Shown: piece by piece, positions 44,495 to 57,128 of the stretch
Layout: every line of letters starts with the position of its first letter
How positions within the stretch are numbered: position 1 is the first letter of the stretch
Assembly: GCF_018873765.1 (NCBI RefSeq)
Contig: NC_057916.1
Coordinates: 52,330,540-52,394,539, forward strand
Direction: 5' to 3'
Origin: Telopea speciosissima
Lineage: Eukaryota; Streptophyta; Magnoliopsida; Proteales; Proteaceae
Length of the DNA stretch: 64,000 nucleotides
The notes under the pieces: generated by a model
Seen by the model: the letters and a program-made list of their open reading frames with translations, nothing else
Database searches by the model: none
Told to the model about the DNA's origin: nothing
Program-made: the position numbers and the translations under genes

Positions 44495-46350
44495 CTCCCA
44501 CCACTGAGCCACCTGCCACCACCTGGTGTGCCCTCACCATTACCACCTCCAATTGATCGCTCACCAACTATAGCGACCCCATTCCCTTCACCCTTACCTT
44601 TGGCGTCCCTCTTAGCCTCTCCTGTTGCCTCATCCTCACCATCACCAGTGGCAACCCCACCCTCTTCACCTAGGCACACTCGACTCCTTAGTGATATCTA
44701 CACTGCCACTACTGCACCCACCCCGATGCTCTCTACATCTACCTCGATTCCATCTACCACTATGCAGCTTCGCCCATGCCCAAGTGCTTTACTTTTTACT
44801 AATGATATCGGTGAGCCTACTTGTTTTTCACAGGCCTCTAAGGTTCTTGAGTGGTGCGTTGCTATGGTAGAGGAGTATAATGCCTTGATAAAAAATGGAA
44901 CCTAGTCGTTGGTCCCACGCCAAACACATATGAATCTTATAGGGTGCAAGTGGGTGTACCGCATTAAGTGGAAAGCTAAAGGATCTCTTGAGCGCTATAA
45001 AGCACACCATGTTGCTAAGGGCTTTCACCAAAAGCATGGGCTTGATTATGGTGAAACTTTCAGCCCAGTCATTGAACCGACAACCATTCGTTGCGTTCTC
45101 TCCATCGTAGTCTCACAAGGTTGGTTGGTTCGCCAGTTGGATGTCAGTAATGCTTTTCTCCATGGCTAGTTGGAAGAAGAGGTGTTCATGTCTCAACCAG
45201 CCGGGTTTACTAAATCCAACCATCTGAATTATGTGTGTCATCTTCATCGCTCCATTTATGGTCTTAAACAAGCACCACGAGCTTGGTTTCATTAGTTATC
45301 TGACTTTCTGCTCCTTCTTGGCTATTGTGGTTCTAAGACCGATACGTAACTTTTTATACGCACTCAGGGTGCCCATGTATGCTACATACTGATCTATGTT
45401 GATGAGATCCTTGTTACTAGAAGTGACCCGTCCATGATATCTTCTTTGTTGCAGCAATTATCTAGTGAATTTTCTATCAAGGATCTTGGAGATCTGCATT
45501 TTTTTCTTGGTGTCCAGGCTACTATCCATCCTAAGGGACTGCATCTCTCTCAATAGCGCTATATTTCAGACTTATTCAATGCACTAGCATGATTGACTAC
45601 AAATCTCTATGCACCCCCACGGATAGTACTTAGACGGCATCAACTGCAGGGGGTGCTCTCCTCTCCAACCGTACTGAGTATTGTTCAGTTATGAGTGCTT
45701 TACAATACATCACACTTACTTGTCCTAATGTTGCATTTGCAGTTAATCGGGCCTGCCAGCTTATGCATGCACCTACTTTTGATCACTGGTAGATGGTCAA
45801 GCGTATCCTTCACTATCTCAAACACACCTACTCTCATGGTTTACCTATTGAACGATCTGCTTCCCGTTCTCTACAAACTTTTTCTAATGTCGATTGGGTA
45901 GGTGACAACATTGATCGTAAATCTACAGGTGGTTTCGCTATTTTTCTTGGCCCTAACCTTATTTCCTGGACATCCCGAAAGCAAAAGATAGTGGCACACT
46001 CTTCCACAAAGGCCGAATACAAGGCTTTGGCCGATACCTCGGCTGAATTGATTTGGCTTGAGTCTTTGTTTGGTGAACTTGGCTACCCCCTTTCTAGTGC
46101 TCCGGTCTTATGGTGTGATAACATTGGGGTGACTTATCTATTCGCTAACCTAGTGTTTCACGCCCACACAAAGCATATTGAAATAGATTTTCACTTCATT
46201 CGTGATCGTGTGGCAAAGAAACAACTTCACGTTCAATTTATTTCTACTCAAGACCAACTTGTAGATACTCTCACTAAGGCACTTGGTGCTGCTCGTTTCC
46301 AATTTCTAGGGGACAAACAGAAGATTTGGGTGCCCGACTCTCCACCTTAA
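44495..46350 (+). pseudogene. host copia reverse transcriptase and RNase H
   Basis: The linker leads to [33 protein letters not shown] and [12 protein letters not shown], then a stop. [12 protein letters not shown], another stop, and the catalytic loop YVDE (YVDD expected) follow, then KDLGDLHFFLGVQ. After more stops RNase H is open from 45793: VDWVGDNIDRKSTGG, SSTKAEYKALADT, WCDNIGVTYL and HIEIDFHFIRD. It ends PDSPP before the PPT. Confidence 0.85.
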
Positions 46351-46357
46351 GGGGGTG
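46346..46357 (+). other. polypurine tract of the host copia
   Basis: TTAAGGGGGTG immediately before the 3' LTR. Confidence 0.7.
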
Positions 46358-46599
46358 TATTTAACGATACATACTCTCCCTCTCTCGTGTTTCACATTTT
46401 TTCATATGATTGATTTTCGTACATGTGTTATGAATCTTTCCTTGAGTTGTAGTTCTGATGTGAATCTCTATATTATGGTAACCCAATATTTCATGTAATC
46501 TTACCTTGTAAAGTCCAATGAGTTGCTCACTCCATGTAATCTCTATATGTTCTCCAATTGGAGAATCAAATTCTTTTAGAAATAATATAAGATTTATCA
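46358..46599 (+). repeat. 3' LTR of the host copia
   Basis: TATTTAACGATA to AGATTTATCA, the partner of 27691-27932. It is followed by the target duplication GCCAC. Confidence 0.8.
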
Positions 46600-46604
46600 G
46601 CCAC

Positions 46605-47580
46605 CAAGTTATTCTTCTAATTGGCAAGTGGTTTGCATGGAAAGCTCTTAACATAAGAGATTCAGATCTGCTACTGATCCTTTGCGAGGCAGAGGATGAG
46701 TCCAGATCCTTTGGGAATCCTTGGGAACCCTTTGTGAAGTGTGGATCCTTTATGCCACTTGTCCGGTGCGTATTGGCGAGTAATATTTATGCGTATCACA
46801 TATCAAACTGGACTTCTTCCCTTTTAGTTTTAACAATCAATTTCCTCTCCTCAAAAGTTTACCTTAAATTTAACAATCAAAGTTGGGAAAGCTTGATGTA
46901 ACTAAAGTTGGTTACGACAAGAAGATTGTTTCCATAAAAAGTATTCCCCCAATTAGAGTAAATTCTATCATTATACATAAAAACACTACATTAAATAAAT
47001 TTTACTATTTTAAAATCCTTTTTTACCTCATTAATAAATAAATTATGAATAAAAGAAAGGGCAATTGAAAAGAAGATTTCAACTTCTTAGTTCACCACTT
47101 TGATTAGAACAAATTGTTTCCATCAAATTTTTATTTCAAGGTTGGTTAAGATTTTTTTGACCTATAGTCCAGAGTCCAGAGCACATATATTTACCATGTC
47201 GATGGTCAAATAGGGTTGAAATTTTCGCCTCACAATCCCCCTTCTCACATGTTAAACTTTCTGTTCCTAACAGAATAAACTAAGTGGAAAAATAAAAGAA
47301 TCCGACAACAAACCAGAAGGTGTTGTAAAAGGAAACTCTCCCTTCCCTTTCCTAGCTTCCCAATCCCTTTCCGCTTTCCTTCTTACATGTGTAGGGTCGT
47401 CTTTCTTTCTTGAGGATAGCACCATAAGATCTTCCCTTCCCCTTCCGCCACCTATCTCCATATCTTTTATCCTTTTAGTCTTCCGCCTTCTCGGGTTTGG
47501 TAGGTGAATCGCCTTCCTCCCTTCGCCTCAACTTGGATCACAGTTCACTGGCTTGACTTGACGGGTCTTTTTGGATCCTT
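46605..47580. other. intergenic, no recognised gene
   Basis: AT-rich flank of the copia followed by pyrimidine-rich sequence. A minus frame at 47267-47461 has no known motif. Confidence 0.4.
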
Positions 47581-48078
47581 TTAGGCACCGTTTGATAACC
47601 TTTCTATTGTTTAGGTTGAGAAACAGTTTTTTCTATTTTTGTGCTGAGAAACAGTCTTTGTAGCGTTTGATAAACCTGTTCTGAAAACATTTCTAGAACA
47701 CAGTTGGAACACCAATGGTGTTTGATAAAATTTGTTTCCTGAAACAGGTTCTTATTCTGTTACCAATAATTATAGAATTGCCCTAGTACTTATGTAAACC
47801 AAATCATACTTTTACCATTACGATCAATATTTCTAAAATTTAATAATGCATTTGTCTTTAAGAATGAAACTGTTTTTAGAACAGCAGTGTCTTGAGATGC
47901 AGGTACCTTCTATAACTTGGCCATTGGTTTCTTTCCTTTTAAGAAATCTCGAACGCCATTATCTACCTCTAGAATGAAGCTATGCATTGTATCTTTTCTT
48001 TATCATGTTTGCATGTAAATATCATATTTCTGAATTGTTTGGGCATGGTCTGTAAGGATTTCCTTGGTTGGAATGCAG

Positions 48079-48604
48079 CTTTGACCGAGCAATTGACGAA
48101 GACTGATGGAGGTAGTGTTGCAGGTCTAATCAACATGCTTTAGGTGGAGGCCAGGAAAGGAGGGTCCAGGCTGAGAACCTCCGCAGAGATATTCAAGAAG
48201 CAATGCAACAGGTTGAGATGCTCAAATTAGAAAAAGATAAGATTGAATTTTATGCATCCACATATCGAAACCTAGATGGTAAGCTGGAATCTGATCTAAA
48301 GAGCCTCTTAGATGGTTACAACAGTCTTAAACTGGCCAACTTCCACGTGGAATCAGAAATAAAAGCACAGAGGACAGGGGAACAAATCCCAGACATTAAG
48401 GCTATGAAGGCTGAGCCAAGGAAAGAAGTCCACTAAGGAGTGAGGAAGAAATGAGTGATTTGTTAGGTTGCCTTGGAAAAAAAAAACAAAGAAAGTGGAT
48501 AAGCTAACAATAAGGTTGAAGGAGTTTGGGAGGATGTTGACTCACTCCTGGAAGTGATTGGAGATGACGCTGGGCTACCAGAAGATGCAGACTTGGACTA
48601 CTGA
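48079..48604 (+). pseudogene. golgin candidate 6 (p115-like tether) C-terminal fragment
   Basis: After an acceptor-like TGCAG the sequence reads ALTEQLTKTDGGSVAGLINM. Then in one frame it reads AENLRRDIQEAMQQVEMLKL, EKDKIEFYASTYRNLDGKLE, YNSLKLANFHVESEIKA and MSDLLGCLG, and in shifted frames VDKLTIRLKEFG, DVDSLLEVIGDDAGLPED. It ends at TGA. This matches my memory of the coiled-coil and acidic C-terminus of plant golgin candidate 6/MAG4, a Golgi vesicle-tethering protein. Stops and frameshifts make it non-functional. It lies between the GGCACC-type inverted repeats, so I infer capture. Confidence 0.65.
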
Positions 48605-50645
48605 TCAGACAACTTTTTACTTGTTGGGTTAAGCCTATTGTTTCAAATGTTCTATAGTTTGATTGTATTGTAGAACTAAGTGTCAAAAATATACTTTTAT
48701 TTATAGTAATTCATTCTTATTATTCCAATGGTTATATTAAACTGGTACAGAAATTTGAATGGGTGAAATTTCATGGGTATAACATGAAATGCATTAAATA
48801 TAGCAAAGAAGATTAAGAACATCGTCTAAAAAGATACCCTGCTTATGACTAGTTCTAGCTATGTTTGCTAAGTCATGAACAACCAAAATTAGATGTCTAT
48901 CTACTTTCTTAATACATCCCTCAGTAGTAGATTTCAAAAGAGTTTGAATGCCTAAAAGTAAAGAAAACAGTTGCCACGGCCAGAAGTGATCTTTAGGATG
49001 AGAGATCCAATTGACTATTGTTGGATATGGGTGCCCATCAAACCTAGTTCGACCCGATTTATTATGATTAAATATTTCATACATTATTGTTTAATATGAT
49101 CACATGCGATATAAATTTTTTGAACAATGTATGTCCATAAGAATTACTTTAAATTGGTAGTCACGACTAGGGTTTGGATTGGGTAGCCCTTATCATATGG
49201 TCATCGCATTGGGTATGGCTAGACATGTTTAATGTTGGGGTCCGAATGCAGGTACACACATGTTGATGTGTGTATTGGTGAAGAATCTTATTTTATTGAT
49301 TCTCTCATGTATTACTGCTAGATGTAGGTTTAAGATAGACATGTGTCATCGAACCCAGTAGCTGAGAGGGCCTGGTTTACCAATGACTGCGGTTCAAGAG
49401 AACTAAAGCCGGTGTTCTAGGAATGCGTAAATATTGTGTGAGTGAAAGAGTCACTCACATGGTCTCCATTGCTCGATTGAGAAACATCAAGGGGAGTTAG
49501 TCTGTGGATGGTCGGATTTGAATCAAAATCATGTACCGTTTTGTTAAATGGTTTTTGCAAAACATATTTTCACATAAAATGATAATTTATAATTATGTAT
49601 TTGATTGTTTAATCGTGTTTTGCAGATTCCGATCACGTACATAGACGCTCTGATACGGACATGTACCATGGAATGGGGTTTGACAGTATAAGTGTACATG
49701 CCCTAGATTCCATGACGATGATGTTGTTTAATGGAGGGTTAGCGCATAATTTTGTATGCAGGGATATTTTTGGGATTTGCTAATTAGTAATTAATTTATT
49801 TAAACTAGTATGGGTTTGATGCTAATTAATGAAAGACCAATTAATGTTTAAATTTATTAATGATAATTATTTCCTTTTAGATTCTGCTTCTTCATTAATT
49901 AGAAGCCCATCAGGAAAACCCATCAGAGTCTTAAGTCAAATAGGAGAGAGAATGTCAGACTCTCAGTGGGAATGGGGAAGCTCATAAACACACCAGGGGG
50001 CGCAGAAGGCATTCCAGCCTTGGACGAATTTTTTTGCCCCCCTACTCTGGAAAATTTGCCCCTGGCTCTCTCTCTCCTCTCTCTCTTCTCCTTTGTTCTC
50101 TTGCTCTCTAGAATTGTGAGATTAGGTTAGGATTTTGGAAACCTAGGTTTTTTTTTATTGGATCCAAGATTTGGAGAAGAAATTTTGGTTTGGCTTGAGG
50201 ATCTTCTACTGAATCAAAGAGATTCAACTTGGGGCTTTCTTGAACGGCTCGTTAGAGGAAGAACCATTACCTAGAGGAGGAGCAACACTTGAGGCTCTAC
50301 AGGTTAGTAGATCTTAATGGTTTATTTATGCATTAAGTATTTTAATTATTTTATAATCATGGGATGTAAAAGAAACCCGACTCGATCTATTTTCCGTTGC
50401 GCATTCGGGTATGGGGTGGATCCCTCTTTTCATGGGATGGAAATGAGATGACCTGCTCAATTCTTGTGGATCCCATAATTTAATGGGACAAGAAAAGAGA
50501 GGGTTTAGTGTAAAATTTTTATACCAAACCCTAATTGGGATTCATTAGGATTCCCATGGGCAACCATGGGAGACCCCTTTTTTATTTAGGGTTCCCATGG
50601 GCAACCATGGGATTGCCCTAGGGTCTCATTGGCGACCATGGGATG

Positions 50646-53600
50646 TGTCATGCCCCAATTCCTGATGGGAAAAAAATACAATAAAGGGGTGACTAGGACG
50701 ACACTTGTCATCCCAATAAGCTTCTAGGATCACAAATGTAATGTCCAGATACACAGTCATTAACTAACATTAATACACATTAATATCAAAGTGCAGAAAA
50801 CAGGAAATATTACATTCCAAAATAGATCAGTATTTGCGAAAGCGTATAATTAAATAGTTACAATATGTTTGTTGACTAATGATAATAAGTATTGTAGTTA
50901 ACAAAACTTTCTATGACCATCAAGTAACTACCAAAAGGAGTATAACATAATTGTTTATACAAGGCACGAGACCCAAATTAATAAAAAAGGGATCTAGTCC
51001 CAAATATCAGTGCGGCCTGTAGGCACAATCATCGTAGGGGCAACCAACACCATGATCCTCAGTCACGGCCTCTGGCTCCATAGTACCAATATCATCATAG
51101 CTCAAAGTCTGGACCTCGAGATCAGCAACGTAACCTTCACCATCTACATCAAAGTCTAAAAGAGTGTGCACAAAGGGGGTTAGCTCCACTGAGTTAGTGA
51201 GGGGATGGGGAATGCACAAACACACAGTTCACACATAGTCCATGATGCATGTAAATGTTAGTAAATTTTTCACCTAACACACAAACTAAGTCGTATATGC
51301 TACTATAACAACTTGGGAATCACCATGGGTCACTTATGTTATCACCACAGTGAAACCTTAATTGTTATCGGGGACCCACGCCGGTCAAAACTACCAAAAC
51401 CATCCAGAAACAGACCCCGATGATCAGTGGTCATCCATGACCTGGCCTCTCTCCCCCTTGGGTAAAAAGGAGTATAACATAGTTGTTTATACAAGGCACG
51501 AGGCCCAAAATGATCAAAAAGGGATCTAGTCCCAAATATCAGTGTGGCCCGTAGGCACAATCATTGCAGGAGAAACCATCACCATGATCCTTAGTCACAG
51601 CTTCTGGTTCTACAGTACCAATATCATCATAGCTTGAAGTCTGGATCTCGAGACCAGCAACGTAACCTTCACCATCTGCATCAAAGTCTAAAAGAGTGTG
51701 CACAAAGGGGATTAGCTCCACTGAGCTAGTAAGGGGATGGGAAATGCACAAACACACAGTTCACACATAGTCCATGATGCATGTAAATGTTAGTAGGTTT
51801 TCCACCTAACACACAAACTAAGTCAATGGTATATGCTACTATAACAACTCGGGAATCACCATGGATCACTTATGTTATCACCACAGTGAAACCTTAATTG
51901 TTACCAGGGACCCGCGTAGGTCGAATCCACCAAAATCACCCAGAGGCAGACCCCGATGATCAGTGGTCATCCCTGACCTGGCCTCTCTCCCCCATAGGCA
52001 AAAAGGAGCCCTGATCACCCAACACCTAAACTAATGTTGGTAAGGGTCGTAGCATAGGGGAAATAAAACCTAACCATAGTTATACTACATGCAAAATCCT
52101 ATCGTCTCGAGAGGTATTTCGGGTGCATCAATGTCCCATACCATCTAGCACCCGGGTACCAGCACGACACAACACATATAGGCCAATATCATAAGCAATA
52201 GCAATTTATTCCGTGGGGTTCTGGTACCAGCACTCCCGGCACCGTAACTCGGCATAAGTAATGAAATACAATTCACAACCAAAATCATATAATCCTTCAA
52301 TCAAGAATATAATGCAAGTATGCAACATGCTTGAATGCAATTCAATATAATAATGGATATGCATAGATATAGTCAAACCCAAACCCACTCACCTTGGCTA
52401 AGATCTATTTGCTCGAAGGACTATCGGTCCTCAAAAGCACTCCGATACGCGTCGGCAGACAAGTTGTTATAGCCTTGGGTTAATTAAATCAAAAGCAAAC
52501 ATTAAGAGATATGTAAATGGCTATGGAGTCTAGGGGTACCCTTGGTTTAAGTTTTAAACCAAGGCCAGACTCAAAACTTGAAAGACAGTAGTAGTGGTCG
52601 ATTGGTACTGGTCCATCCAATGGACCAATAGGGCTGCAACAACAAAATTGAGAAAAGGCGTCATGGTTTCACACCAAGAGGGCCCCTAGGGTGTTATATA
52701 AGTGGTTCCAATAGGGTTTGGGTCAGGGTATTGTCCCCAACTAGGCTTGGTTGGCCAATCACCATTCCGGGAGTCAGACGGACTCCAAACAGTAGGCATA
52801 GGGCTGGGTTGACATAGGTTTTGACACAAAAGGCCTAACACAAGGTTTTACAGGCCATGGACTGACCAAGCTTGCATTTGGACAAGGTTTCTGGTAGTGG
52901 TCGATTGGTACTGGTCCATCCAAGGACCAATGGCAATCAACCAGTGCAAGTACAGCTCGAGAAATAGATGTTTTCTGAGGATTTGGCTTGATTTTACTAA
53001 TCCAAAGCTGGGATTTATGATCAGCATGCATAGGCATGTTATATTTAAGGTAGATTTGAAGGTTGAATGAGAAGATTGAACATGCATGAAGGGATCCATG
53101 TTTCTAAGTCATGTCAGTACTAAATTAAGCTTTTGGGTCTTGAGTTGGCTTGCATGCTTGGAAGTTTGGGTCCCATTCATGGGGTTTATGCATAGAGACC
53201 AAGGGATAGCATTTTAATTAACTAAATCATGCTTGAAACCTGAGATTCAAAGTAAATTCAGATTCTGAAGGTTTAGAAGAAACAATCAAAGAGGGGTTTG
53301 GCTTGCATGTTAATGGATTCGGGTTCCTATGCTTAAATACAAGCAGAATTGAGCATGGGGTTTAAGAGATTGACAATCTGAACTACAAAAGGACAAGAAT
53401 CATAACTTAAAGAGAGGTTTCATGTTCTGAAACTTAAAGAAATACAAATAGTAAGTATATTGGGCTGCATGTTCATGGGCTTGGGTTCCCGAGCTCATAC
53501 ACATGAAGAATTTAACATGGGGCCTAGAGATTGGTAAATTTATGGTTTAAACTTCTGAAATTATACAAATCAGAAACAACAAGGGTTCATTAGAAGGGAA

Positions 53601-54567
53601 AAATCATGGGGTTAGGGTTTTGCCTTAGGACTTCCAAAGATAAGAAGGTTCCTAGCCTTCCCTTCTTCTTCTTTTCTTCTTCCTACCTCCTTTCTCTTCT
53701 TTCTCTCCTTCCTCTCCTTCCTCTCTCTCAACGATTTCTTTTGGCTGAAGAAAAAGTTCAGGAAATAGGGTTGGGTTTATATAGAGGCTGCCTTAAGGCC
53801 TATTTGGCTAAGGTCATTTTGGCTAAAAACACATTCTATAGCCTATTCCTAAGCACTTAAACCTATAGGTGGGCCCCACATGGTCATATTGCCGGGGTAA
53901 TATTTCCACGGGTTAGTTGGGATGCGGGGAGGTGATTGTTAGTGCGAGACACTGGGCCCCACACACCGGGAAAGAAATTTACACAAGACAGCAACACTGG
54001 TTCATTGGACTGGTTGATCCGGATCGACCAGTGGCAATCGACCAGTAGCGCAACAGCAAGAAAATTTTGGGTTTGAAGTGGAATTTCACCTGGAGGCAAA
54101 ATTGAACAAGTGGGCTTACGTCCTTATCTCGACCATTCTGTCAAAGCTCCATAGGCTGGCCCGAACCTTCAGAACTACGAGAGGGTAGTAACAAGTAGTA
54201 AATAGGGTCAGTAGCTTACCCCTCGCCCGTCATGGTGTGTCCTCCGTGACCCCAAAGAGTTTCCTCATAGCGATGTTAACTTCATCGAGAGACGAAGTGT
54301 CGATATGGCACGACATGGGGTGTTCCTTCCGGTACTCTTCGCTCTTAGGACTTGTACTGGGAGGATAGTCGATGAAGTTGCCATCGACAAATTTCCCCCA
54401 CTCCCGGTTGAGAAACCTCTCCTCAACGGGCAAACCTGTGTGAAAGTCAATGATTTTGTAGCTGGTTTGACCATCATCAAGAACAGCTCACCAGCATACA
54501 TGGCAGCACCATCTACACGTCACGAGGTTAGAGATTAACCATTAGAATCTCGGGTGCGGATGTAACA
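50646..54567 (-). mobile_element. nested solo LTR, 3.9 kb, gypsy-type
   Basis: On the minus strand it begins TGTTACATCCGCACC and ends GGGGCATGACA. The target duplication is GGATG at 50641-50645 and 54568-54572. It contains a 532-536-bp tandem duplication. No internal region remains. The length and termini suit a Tekay/Del-type gypsy, but it is not obviously the same family as the LTR at 36628-40570. Confidence 0.85.
50941..52008. repeat. tandem duplication, unit 532-536 bp
   Basis: Copies at 50941-51472 and 51473-52008, each with TATAACATA.TTGTTTATACAAGGC, CATCATAGCT and GATGATCAGTGGTCATCC. The two near-identical minus frames (51007-51225 and 51539-51757) are a by-product of the duplication. 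Confidence 0.9.
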
Positions 54568-54997
54568 GGATGACCCAAAGATTTCCAATAGTTGTGAACC
54601 CAAGATGATCCCATGACTTATTCCTACAACTATTTCTAGCAAGTCAGTCCAAACTTCTAGGTTTTGACACTGCATAGATAATCTTCTTGTGATTCCTCGA
54701 GCCTCAGCTTCTTAAGCTATCCCTACAATACAATAATTCATATAGATTGGACATAAATCTTTTGTATGAGTAATGAGTAAACCCAGCTTGACAAGAATCG
54801 TTCAATTATATATGTGTATCAATAAAATTCTTAAAAGTTGTTTAAAAAGTCAATTCTTTTTTGAAGAACTTAAGAAGGGGAAGAGAGAGCCATATTATGA
54901 GGATAATGACATGGTGGGGGATCGCCACGTGTCCTCCACCTCATCCCTCTTTGGGGAGAAGAGAGAGAGAGAGAGATGAATGTAAGGGAGTCGCCAC

Positions 54998-57128
54998 CTA
55001 GAGGAGGGTCTAGAACGCAAAAATTATACATGTAATGACTATCATGCTACGCCCTTTTATGGACAAATGGTCCATTGGTCTGGGTACGGCTCAAGTTACA
55101 GTCCGAGGAAGGTATAGGCACCCCAGTCCACCCCAGCTTGCCGGTCTCTCTACTGCTAGGCACAATTGGTTAAGGTTATAACATGCTTGGGAGAAGGAAT
55201 GTAAAAAAAGAAAAATTGTAAGAAAGTAAATACAAGGGGAGGTAGAGAAACACATACCCGAAGGTTTGGCTACAAGGTGAGGGTCAATATACGGGAATGT
55301 AAAATAAAGGACTTAAATCCTAAATAACCTAAACATGAATGTCTCTAAGCTAGGCATGGAAAAATGATGGAAATTAATAATAAAGCATGAAAGTACATAT
55401 GTATGGCATGTGAAAAGATTAATAAGAACAAATGCATGAAGGAGTCTTAAACTACGGGGGATGGGGATCACGTGAAGATGCATACATAGATGTAAAATCT
55501 TCGTTATACGAAAAAGAATGAAAATAAACATAAACAGGAGAAGAGAGAAGAGGTGTGATCACCGTCTAAAGAGTGGGATCACTCTCCTTCAGGAGATGCA
55601 ATACGAAGATTAAGCAATTAACAACAAAACTTGGTTAAAGTATAAAAAGAGAGGATCTCCTACCTAGTAAGAAGACCGAAACAAAAGTGTGGAGGTTTCC
55701 CTTTTGTAACTCAGACAGTTTGTACGTTGAGCAAGTATTGTTGTAGGAGGCTTCTCTTGTCTCTTGTACTTGAACACTACGTTGGCCAAGCACCGAAATT
55801 GGCGGATTGATGTTTCTAGACTTTGGTATTGGAGTTTTAGTGGAGGATTGTGGTGTTCAAGTGGTGGAAAAAGGGGGGGGGGCAATAGGTTAAGGCCAAG
55901 TGAGGGCCAAAGCTAAGGACTCAAAGAAAGAGAGTGGGGGAGAGCTGTCTATGGGCTGGGGTACAAAAAAGGCTCATATGAAGTTCATGTAACTAAGGGT
56001 GTCAAAATCAAATCGAAACCGTTTATTGAAATCAATCCGAACTATGAAACCTTTTAATAAATGGTTTGGTTATTATTTCAAAATTGAGGCTGTTTAGTTA
56101 AACGGTTTGAAACGAACCGATTAACACTCTTAAATGTACAGAAATGTGTCAAAATCAAACAGAAACCTTTTATCAAACCGAACCGAACCATTTTAAAACC
56201 AAAATCGTTTAATAAATGGTTCGATTATAGTTTCACAATTGAGACCGTTTAAGTAAACGGTTTGAACCGAACCGAACCGAACTGTTTAACCGAAATGAAA
56301 CAGTTTAACATCCTTACATGTAACCCTCCTTAATGTGAGAGGAGGTGTATTTATAGATGTAGAGGGGTGTGTGCACTCCCAAATTCGTGTAGGGATGGCT
56401 GGGTTGACCCGGATTGCCGAAAGAAGGTGTCCTTGCTTCGACGGTGGGTGTAAAGTCAAGGTAAGGACCAATGGATGAGTGGCAAATGGTTTATTACCTT
56501 AGGGAACGTTTCCTGGGGCCTAAGGGAGCCAAGATTGAGATCCAAGGTGCCAAAAATAAGCTTGGTTTCGAAAAGAATCGTGATCAGAGCTAAACATGGC
56601 AAGTTTGGGCTTTTTGGATTTACAAAGATTCGATATTGAAATTGCCCAAGTTGACATCGAAGAGGAGTGAGGTCGACATCGAGTGGCTATCAATGAACAA
56701 CACTCGACATCGAGGGTTGGTGTTTGAATGTCGAATGTCGTTGTCTGAGTGTCGAAGTAAGTTAGGCAGTAGAGATGTTTTGTCCGACAATGAACAAGGA
56801 TGGCTCAATATCGATGGAAGGTAGGCTCAATGTCAACTCGGGGCCTTTGAGTGTCGATCTATCCAGTGTCAACAGGCATGGTTTAGACTATTTGGGCCAG
56901 GTCTTAGGCTGGGCCAGGCTGGTTCCAAGGGGTTTGGGTCAGGGCTACTCTTTCCAGGGGTTCTTGGAGGCCTTGGAGGCTCTGGTAAGGGGAATGGACG
57001 ATCAATAAATGGAATTGGGCAGTGCACACTGACGCTACATCCACAGATACACCGGCTCTAGGCCTTGAAGGATGCTCATCATCGTTATGGGAAACCTCTG
57101 GGGGCAAAGACAAAATGAGGTGTCTACA
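54998..57128 (-). repeat. gypsy LTR, about 2.1 kb, minus orientation
   Basis: On the minus strand it starts TGTAGACACCTCATTTTGTC (57128), a start shared by many plant gypsy LTRs, and meets TGGCGACTCC (54996-54987), the beginning of a known gypsy PBS. No gag or pol follows (54634-54986 is short and unrecognised), and I did not find a target duplication. A hAT MITE lies inside it. Confidence 0.55.
55994..56316. mobile_element. hAT-type MITE (323 bp)
   Basis: Ends TAAGGGTGTCAAAA and TTTAACATCCTTA with the perfect 8-bp target duplication CATGTAAC (55986-55993 and 56317-56324). The body is AACCGTTTAA/GAACCGAACCG low-complexity sequence. Confidence 0.9.

Larger units (their letters stand above)
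27691..46599 (+). mobile_element. old Ty1/copia insertion stretched to 19 kb by nested elements
   Basis: A 242-bp 5' LTR (27691-27932) and a matching 3' LTR (46358-46599) are flanked by the same 5-bp sequence GCCAC (27686-27690 and 46600-46604). The copia body between them occurs in order but in pieces: gag N-terminus, gag middle, gag C-terminus with protease, integrase, RT and RNase H. A hAT MITE, gypsy fragments and a LINE separate the pieces. The middle-to-late part of gag is missing between about 29150 and 40571, so some sequence was lost there. All coding parts are decayed. Confidence 0.8.
49019..54628 (+). mobile_element. solo LTR (about 1.7 kb) split by another solo LTR
   Basis: It starts TGTTGGATATGG and ends TTATTCCTACA with the target duplication ACTAT at 49014-49018 and 54629-54633. 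Its left 1.6 kb is a diverged copy of the solo LTR at 23428-25133 (shared ACATGCGATATAAA, GGTAGTCACGACTAGGGTTTGG, GGAGGAGCAACACTTGAGGC). The last 56 bp lie beyond the nested LTR 50646-54567. Removing that insert gives 1683 bp against 1706 bp for the other copy. Confidence 0.85.

Noticed and set aside
51007..51757. Two near-identical 72-codon frames, possible gene duplication
   Set aside because: They follow from the ~534-bp tandem duplication in a solo LTR and have no known domain.
53606..53860. 84-codon Ser/Leu-rich frame
   Set aside because: Inside the 3.9-kb solo LTR in CT-rich sequence; no homology.
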